DNA from: Acidobacteriota bacterium
GTDB taxonomy: Bacteria; Acidobacteriota; Thermoanaerobaculia; Thermoanaerobaculales; Thermoanaerobaculaceae
DNA: 7,682 bases
Direction of reading: 5' to 3'
Assembly (NCBI GenBank): GCA_021782525.1
Contig: JAJXUY010000061.1
Coordinates: 1-7,682, forward strand
The translations under genes were made by a program, and so were the position numbers. Under the pieces are notes generated by a model. The model was not told the origin of the DNA and did no database searches. It saw only the letters and a program-made list of their open reading frames with translations. This document shows, in pieces, positions 6,099 to 7,682 of this stretch (positions within the stretch are counted from its first letter, which is position 1; every line of letters starts with the position of its first letter).

Positions 6099-6278
6099 CG
6101 GTCACCTCCGGCGCGCCGCCGGCGACCGAGCGTGGCATCCAACCCCTCGGCCGGCGGCGTCTCGCGAAGCATACCCGCTGGCGGCGGCGGCCGGAGAATC
6201 GCCGGCGCCACCACCTTCGGCCGCCCCGAGAGCCGTGGCCCCGGGGAGGGGGTGGCCGCCGGTCCCCGGCGCGGTGTC

Positions 6279-6284
6279 TACAAT
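6279..6284 (+). promoter_or_regulatory. -10 element for a probably leaderless ABC transporter mRNA
   Basis: TACAAT matches TATAAT at five of six positions and ends 8 nt before the ATG at 6293. With transcription starting 6-9 nt after the hexamer, the mRNA would begin at or within 2 nt of the start codon. No SD is visible between 6262 and 6292, which agrees with leaderless translation. No good -35 hexamer is present 16-18 bp upstream. The rest of the 6099-6292 divergent spacer shows GC-rich short dyads only. Confidence 0.5.
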
Positions 6285-6292
6285 CGTGGGTC

Positions 6293-7054
6293 ATGGAACT
6301 CGCCATCGAGACGCACGCCCTCTCGCGCCGGTTCGGCGACGTGGTCGCCGTGGACGCCGTCGATCTTGCGGTGCCGCGGGGCTCGCTGTACGGCTTCCTC
6401 GGCCCGAACGGAGCGGGCAAGTCGACGACGATCAAGTGCCTGACCGGCCTGCTCAGGCCGTCGTCGGGATCGGTCGAGATCCTCGGTCTCGACCCCCGCA
6501 CGGAGAGCCTCGCCATCAAGCAGCAGATCGGGGTGATCCCGGAGGAGCAGGCCCTGTTCGAGCGCCTGACCGCCGTCGAGACGCTCTCGTTCGTGGGCCA
6601 GGTGCACGGTCTCGACCGGGCCGCGATCCAGTCGCGAAGCAACGAGCTCTTCGACCTGCTCGAGCTGCGGGCCGACGCCGGCCGGTTGGTCGCCGACTAC
6701 TCGCACGGGATGCGCAAGAAGCTGGCGCTCGCCGTCGCGGTGCTGCCGGCCCCCAAGCTCCTGTTCCTCGACGAGCCGTTCGAGGGGATCGATGCGGTCG
6801 CGTCGCGGCAGATCAAGGAGATGCTGCACGGCTTCGTGTCGCGCGGTGGGACCGTCTTCCTCACCTCGCACATCCTCGAGATCATCGAGCGGCTCGCCGA
6901 CCACATCGGCGTCATCCACCGCGGCCGGCTCGTCGCGCAGGGCCCGATCGCCGCGCTGCGCGCCGGCGACGGAGGGAAGACGCTCGAGGAGGTGTTTCTC
7001 GACCTCGTCGGCGCCGGCGCCGTGGAGCGGCCGCCGCTGGAGTGGCTCGCGTGA
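6293..7054 (+). CDS. ABC transporter ATP-binding protein (ABC-2 exporter type)
   Basis: 253-residue cytosolic ATPase that powers the membrane partner encoded next. All nucleotide-binding motifs are intact: Walker A GPNGAGKST (37-45), Q-loop region IGVIPEEQ (79-86, with Glu at the usual Gln place, common in this branch), signature YSHGM (136-140) followed by RKKLALAVAV, Walker B LLFLDEP (156-162) with D160 and E161, D-loop GID (165-167), and switch His H193 in TSH. The YSHGM signature and the closing KTLEEVFLDLVG are typical of ATPases paired with ABC-2 type permeases (drug, lipid or polysaccharide export, or Na/Cu efflux), but the substrate is not deducible. Length is normal. The start at 6293 has no SD but a -10 element lies 8 nt upstream, suggesting a leaderless message. 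Its stop overlaps the next gene's GTG by 4 nt (GTGA), so the two are co-translated. Confidence 0.95.
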   Translation: MELAIETHALSRRFGDVVAVDAVDLAVPRGSLYGFLGPNGAGKSTTIKCLTGLLRPSSGSVEILGLDPRTESLAIKQQIGVIPEEQALFERLTAVETLSFVGQVHGLDRAAIQSRSNELFDLLELRADAGRLVADYSHGMRKKLALAVAVLPAPKLLFLDEPFEGIDAVASRQIKEMLHGFVSRGGTVFLTSHILEIIERLADHIGVIHRGRLVAQGPIAALRAGDGGKTLEEVFLDLVGAGAVERPPLEWLA

Positions 7055-7682
7055 GCCTCCGCCTCGTCCGCGCGCTCGGCTGGCTGCAGTGGCGGCTGCT
7101 CGCCAACGGTCTGAGGGGAGCCGGGGGGCGCGACTCGGTCGAGCGCTTCTCGCGCTGGAGCGGCGTGGTCGGGCCGGCGGTCCTGGCCGTGCTGCTCGTC
7201 CCGGCCGCCCTCCTGCTCGCGGCGGCCGGAGGGCTCGCGGGCTGGGCGCTCGCCGCCCGCCCGGCGGACGAGACGATCGTCGCTTTCGGCCTGACGTTCG
7301 GTTTCCTCGCGCCCCTCGTCTGGATCGTGCTGCGACCGATCGCGTTCGCCGGCGGCGAGGGCGACGGGCCCGGCCTCTTCCTCCGCCTGCAGCCGCTGCC
7401 CGATGTCGTGCTGCACGGCATCGAGCTGGTCCGCGCCGCGCTCGACCCCGTCCTGCTGCTGTTCGGCGGCGGCGCGGCGGCGTTGCCGCTGGGCGTGCTT
7501 GCCGGCGGGCGCCCCGGCCTCGCCGTCGTCGCGGCAGCGGCCGCCGCCGCCCTCCTCGCGCTCCTGGTGTCGCTCGCGGCGGTCGTCTCCCTGGTGATGC
7601 GGACCGTGATGCGCGACCGCCGCCGCAGCGAGGTGGTGACGCTCGTGCTCTTCCTCGTGCTCATGGCGATCGGCCTCGCGCC
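7051..7682 (+). CDS. ABC-2 type transporter permease, N-terminal part
   Basis: The open frame begins with GTG at 7051, overlapping the ATPase stop, and runs off the right edge after 210 codons, so the protein is truncated by the window only. GGAG (7039-7042) lies 8 nt before the GTG. The product starts MSLRLVRALGWLQWRLLANG, a cytoplasmic amphipathic lead, followed by hydrophobic segments at about residues 38-68 (one or two helices), 75-100, 130-155 and 157-183, and another beginning near 197. Charged cytoplasmic stretches include VMRDRRRSE (about 188-196). This is the pattern of membrane subunits paired with BcrA/ABC-2 type ATPases. There are no conserved motifs to give the substrate. The frame is strongly G/C-biased at third positions throughout. 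Confidence 0.85.
   Translation, partial: MSLRLVRALGWLQWRLLANGLRGAGGRDSVERFSRWSGVVGPAVLAVLLVPAALLLAAAGGLAGWALAARPADETIVAFGLTFGFLAPLVWIVLRPIAFAGGEGDGPGLFLRLQPLPDVVLHGIELVRAALDPVLLLFGGGAAALPLGVLAGGRPGLAVVAAAAAAALLALLVSLAAVVSLVMRTVMRDRRRSEVVTLVLFLVLMAIGLA

Noticed and set aside
4128..6642. Very long open frames overlapping the DUF885 gene: plus-strand 4128-6443 and a second minus-strand frame 4231-6642
   Set aside because: Both give Arg/Pro/Gly/Val-rich low-quality protein typical of shadows of a GC-rich gene. The DUF885 frame has a signal peptide, an SD and clear family motifs.
1..7682. CRISPR arrays, tRNA or rRNA genes, transposases, integrase sites, origins
   Set aside because: No regularly spaced repeats, no tRNA-like T-loop or cloverleaf, no transposase or integrase motifs, and no clusters of DnaA-box-like sequences were seen on either strand.

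Overview
This is a GC-rich bacterial window with strong G/C preference at third codon positions and clear Shine-Dalgarno (SD) sites in front of most genes. The gene set fits a high-GC, soil- or sediment-type heterotroph: an AHSA1-like protein, an APC permease, an ABM-fold protein, a secreted beta-propeller, a DUF885 peptidase and an ABC-2 exporter. The protein style is reminiscent of Acidobacteriota and related high-GC phyla. That is an impression only, because no rRNA or taxon marker is present.

Layout: (1) A small SRPBCC/AHSA1 gene on the minus strand (41-505) diverges from a 12-helix APC permease (670-2028). The shared 164-bp spacer holds an inverted repeat, GCAAC-N6-GTTGC. (2) An ABM-like dimeric alpha/beta-barrel protein (2109-2438) follows the permease, with its SD in the loop of a perfect 7-bp hairpin. 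(3) 2439-3025 has no intact gene. It holds a probable decayed coding remnant, a good sigma70-type promoter, an SD-like 11-mer with no usable start after it, and several perfect inverted repeats that would lie in the leader of the next gene. (4) 3026-4186 encodes an exported six-bladed SMP-30/NHL-like propeller. Its 3' end carries an in-frame 66-nt expansion bounded by a 19-bp direct repeat. (5) A large two-part GC hairpin (4220-4279) separates it from the convergent DUF885 metallopeptidase gene (4293-6098, minus). (6) Divergent from the peptidase, an ABC ATPase (6293-7054), probably translated from a leaderless mRNA, overlaps by 4 nt a GTG-started membrane permease (7051 to the window edge).

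How the genes work together: only the ABC ATPase and permease form a convincing functional pair (one exporter). The permease and ABM genes may be co-transcribed across 80 bp. The propeller and DUF885 proteins are both exported but convergently transcribed, so no shared pathway can be claimed. I found no CRISPR array, tRNA, rRNA, insertion sequence or recognisable novel defence system. The best leads are the structured leader region at 2683-3025 and the 3'-end expansion of the propeller gene.
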